From Reclinomonas americana ATCC 50394 (lineage: Eukaryota; Jakobida; Jakobea; Jakobida): DNA of 33,403 nt. Within the stretch, counting starts at the first letter, position 1; every line of letters begins with the position of its first letter. Positions 31,044 to 33,403 of the stretch are shown here, piece by piece. Made by a program: the position numbers and the translations under genes. A model generated the notes under the pieces. The model ran no database searches, had not been told where the DNA came from, and saw nothing but the letters and a program-made list of their open reading frames with translations. Where the stretch lies: NCBI GenBank assembly GCA_048213135.1, contig PS015716.1, positions 1 through 33,403 on the forward strand. Reading direction: 5' to 3'.

Positions 31044-33144
31044 CTACCCCAAAAAGTACGACACGATCTTACTGACCAGCGAGCCTGGTGGTTCTGCTGT
31101 TGACGCTGCCGCCGCCGCTGCTGCTGCCTGTGCGGCTGCTGCGGGCCCTCCACGCGGTGGTGACATGCGGTTTGCCGCCCCCGCGCCACCGGCTCTGGCC
31201 GCTGGCGATGCGTACGATAGCGATCCACCACCACCACCACCACCGAAACGCGAGTAGCTGGATCCCGGACGTGGTGAGTAGGCGGCCGACACTGCACTGG
31301 CCGGCATCTCCACCGGTCGCTTCGACAGTGCCGACCAGTCGCGACCGGGGCGAATCGGCGACGTGTCGGTGTTGGGCAGCCGCAGGACGCCCTGCAACAT
31401 CGTTGAGAGGGAAGGCATGAGAACAAGGTAGGAAACGGGATGAGAACGAAGGGCGCGTACCGGGTCCGTGCACGGCAAGACGCCAATCATTATGTCGCCA
31501 CCCAAAATCTGGCCATTGCGACTCAGCGCATTCTCCACCTCCCGTTTGCTTCGATATCTGCACTTGAAATGAGGGAGGGATGCATGCGCCACGCTGGTTT
31601 AACACTGGAGGGAGTGCTCACCTGAGATACACCCAGTTGCCACCGTCTTCTCCCTCCACGCGATCAACGATTGCGCCACACGACTCAAACTTGCTCATCA
31701 CCAGCGGCAACTGCGGTGCGTCGAAACCAAAGACCGTCACCCAAAAGTCGAGCTCGTCCGACTCCATGTCCGACAGCGGGCTGCACGAGAAGGCAACAGT
31801 CACCACCACAAGCCTCTCGCCAGCGCAATGCAGTAAGAACACACCGATCATGCATGGAGAATTCGGATGGTGCGTGCGCAAAGCGGCGAGAGTTCGAGTT
31901 CCGCAGGGGCGACGCACCGACCAGCAGCGAGCGCATACCAGGCGTGCTCGGTGGCGCCGCAGCGGAGGTGGCGGCGGTGGTCGTCGTCGTCGACGTCGCA
32001 GTGGCCGCCGTCGACGAGTGACCGTATCGCGAACCGGCACCACCGGGCGTGGCAAACAGGCGACCGGCCGGCGAAAACGGAGCCGATGACGACGACTCGC
32101 CGAACCCGGCCCACGGATCGCTGGCACCCGCACCAGCGGCAGCAGTCGAACGACCCCCCTGTTGCTGCTGTTGCTGCTGTTGTTGTTGCGAGAAGCGCAG
32201 CGACGATCCAGCAGCTGCTGTGGCGGGACGCGACTTGCTTGGAGCCGACGTGGGTGTCGCCCACGGCGCCGTCGGCATGCTCGATCCCAGCGTCGATCGC
32301 GGTGGTGTCACCGCATGCCTGACATCACCATTTTTCAGGCTTCCCGCTGTTCCAAACACGCACACATATGCTACGAGCACATACCTGGCAAACGGATCCG
32401 CAGAAGACGCCATGGGTGTGGCAAACGGATTCGACCCCACCGTCGCCGCCGACATGGACGAGCGCAGTGCCATGCGCTGATCCAACACATGCACAGTGAG
32501 TCACACACGCGCATGTAATCACAGCCAACCGGCCAACAAACCCTATCAGGCGACCGGAAAGCTGCCGCCGCAGCCGGAGCACGATCATTCATGGACGGCA
32601 GCGTGGAGAAGTCACGCGTGCGACTGTGCACAAGAAGAAAACCAATCATCAGGTCAACACTACAAAAGACGTGTGTGAGAGAGAGAAAACGCAACACTCG
32701 CGGTCGCTCTTGCGGGGCGGCCAACAACTGCGGCGCGCCAAAGCCCGCATCACGACTGCCATCCACAGCCGTCGATCTGTGCGTGCGAAAGATTGCGCGC
32801 GAAATGCATTGCAAACATAGTGTAAGAAGAGCGCGATAAGACAACTCTCACACAACAAGGAGAGTGCAGCCACGCAACACCAACAACGACGTCTTTCGTC
32901 GCCCAGGCGACACACCACCGGCGTTGGCGAGGCCGCGCATGTCGTCCATGCCTCCTCCTTGCCCATTCGCCTGTTGTTGCTGATGTTGCTGCTGCGAAGG
33001 GTGCATGGGCGCCGACATTTGCGCCACGAGCGACTGCTGCGCATCAGACGCGGCACCACCACCACCACCACCACCGCCAGGCAGCGACACAAAACCACCA
33101 CCAGAGGTCGAACCGTACAGGCGACTGCCTCCTCTTCCAAACAT
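31044..33144 (-). CDS. NUP35: Nucleoporin NUP35/NUP53
   Basis: Eight exons join in frame to 532 residues: 33144-32879, 32776-32696, 32623-32542, 32476-32385, 32318-31845, 31780-31622, 31557-31461 and 31391-31044. The N-terminal 330 residues are disordered, with Gly, Gln (about ten in a row near 32165) and Ser/Thr-Pro runs. About residues 338-410 form the family's RRM-type domain: FWVTVFGFDAPQLPLVMSKF, SCGAIVDRV, NWVYLRYRSKREVENALSRN, ILGGDIMIGVLPCTDP. The C-terminus GSLVSKIVSYFLG matches the amphipathic membrane-binding helix that ends vertebrate NUP35 (SLVSKAMEYMFGW). NUP35 links the inner ring of the nuclear pore to the pore membrane through that helix and to other inner-ring nucleoporins. 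The usual final Trp is absent. The protein is longer than the human form (326) and nearer yeast Nup53 (475). It converges with NDUFA5, with 127 bases between stops. Confidence 0.9.
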
Positions 33145-33403
33145 CGCTAACAATGAACGTGCGCAAGAGTGTGTTCGCGCGGATAGTGGTACAGCAGAAG
33201 CAGCAACAACAAGGGCGCTGCTCCCGAGCAAATGAGGTGAAATGACTGTGCAGGACAAGTCAGCAGAGCGAGCTTCGTTCTGCATCAGCGCAGCCGTTCC
33301 TGTCGTGCGTCTCTCCACCCCGCCCTTCTGCATTCACCTACAAGCGCAAAAAAACCGCCGCAGTCGACGTCGCACACGAGTTATTCTTGCAATTGTTTGT
33401 GAC
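33145..33403. other. Upstream flank of NUP35
   Basis: 259 bases to the window edge. It presumably holds the 5' leader and promoter of NUP35. No further gene can be supported. A CAAAAAAACCGCCG stretch near 33345 is the only notable sequence. Confidence 0.4.

Noticed and set aside
1-33403. CRISPR arrays, prokaryotic operons, rRNA genes, integrases or transposases
   Set aside because: The window is eukaryotic. The regular repeats found are coding cassettes, minisatellites or microsatellites, and no recombinase or transposase motif was seen in any frame.

Overview
This is nuclear DNA from an intron-rich eukaryote. Genes split cleanly at GT-AG introns. The recognisable products are eukaryotic: a NUP35/NUP53 nucleoporin, the complex I subunit NDUFA5, a PPR protein, a mitochondrial-carrier-like protein, and a very large secreted EGF/SUEL-lectin protein. 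Combining SUEL-type lectin folds with long EGF arrays is typical of animals and their unicellular relatives. A free-living holozoan-like protist is therefore plausible, but the sequence alone does not settle the taxon. Coding DNA is GC-rich. Introns and spacers are full of microsatellites and strand-asymmetric purine tracts. Two runs of N (2191-3070 and 27332-27709) break the assembly.

Layout: 1-3649 (minus) holds a fragmentary coiled-coil gene interrupted by the first gap. A 48-residue membrane-helix ORF starts divergently at 3766 (plus). 4647-7017 (minus) is a seven-exon mitochondrial-carrier-like gene. 7080-12246 (minus) is a nine-exon gene for a 1233-residue protein with a LOTUS/OST-HTH-like domain and about 13 tandem 29-residue repeats. 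12909-25634 (minus) is the centrepiece: a 43-exon gene whose exons join with consistent phase throughout into 2391 residues. It encodes a signal peptide, a SUEL lectin domain, about 45 EGF-like domains and a C-terminal domain that looks like a second, diverged SUEL fold. 26796-27770 (minus) is an unrecognised helical protein cut by the second gap. 27833-30042 (minus) is a PPR protein of 591 residues, divergent from NDUFA5 (30154-30916, plus). NUP35 (31044-33144, minus, 532 residues) closes the window.

The genes do not form one pathway. Three (the carrier, the PPR protein and NDUFA5) point to the mitochondrion, and the PPR and NDUFA5 genes share a 111-base divergent promoter. The giant EGF gene is the most unusual part. 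It grew by tandem duplication of a two-exon cassette (a long exon of about 200-250 nt plus a 40 or 43 nt micro-exon) with intron phases alternating 2 and 0. Most micro-exons end at the same odd donor, GTTGCG. All exon coordinates were derived by hand from splice signals and reading-frame continuity; no transcript evidence was available.
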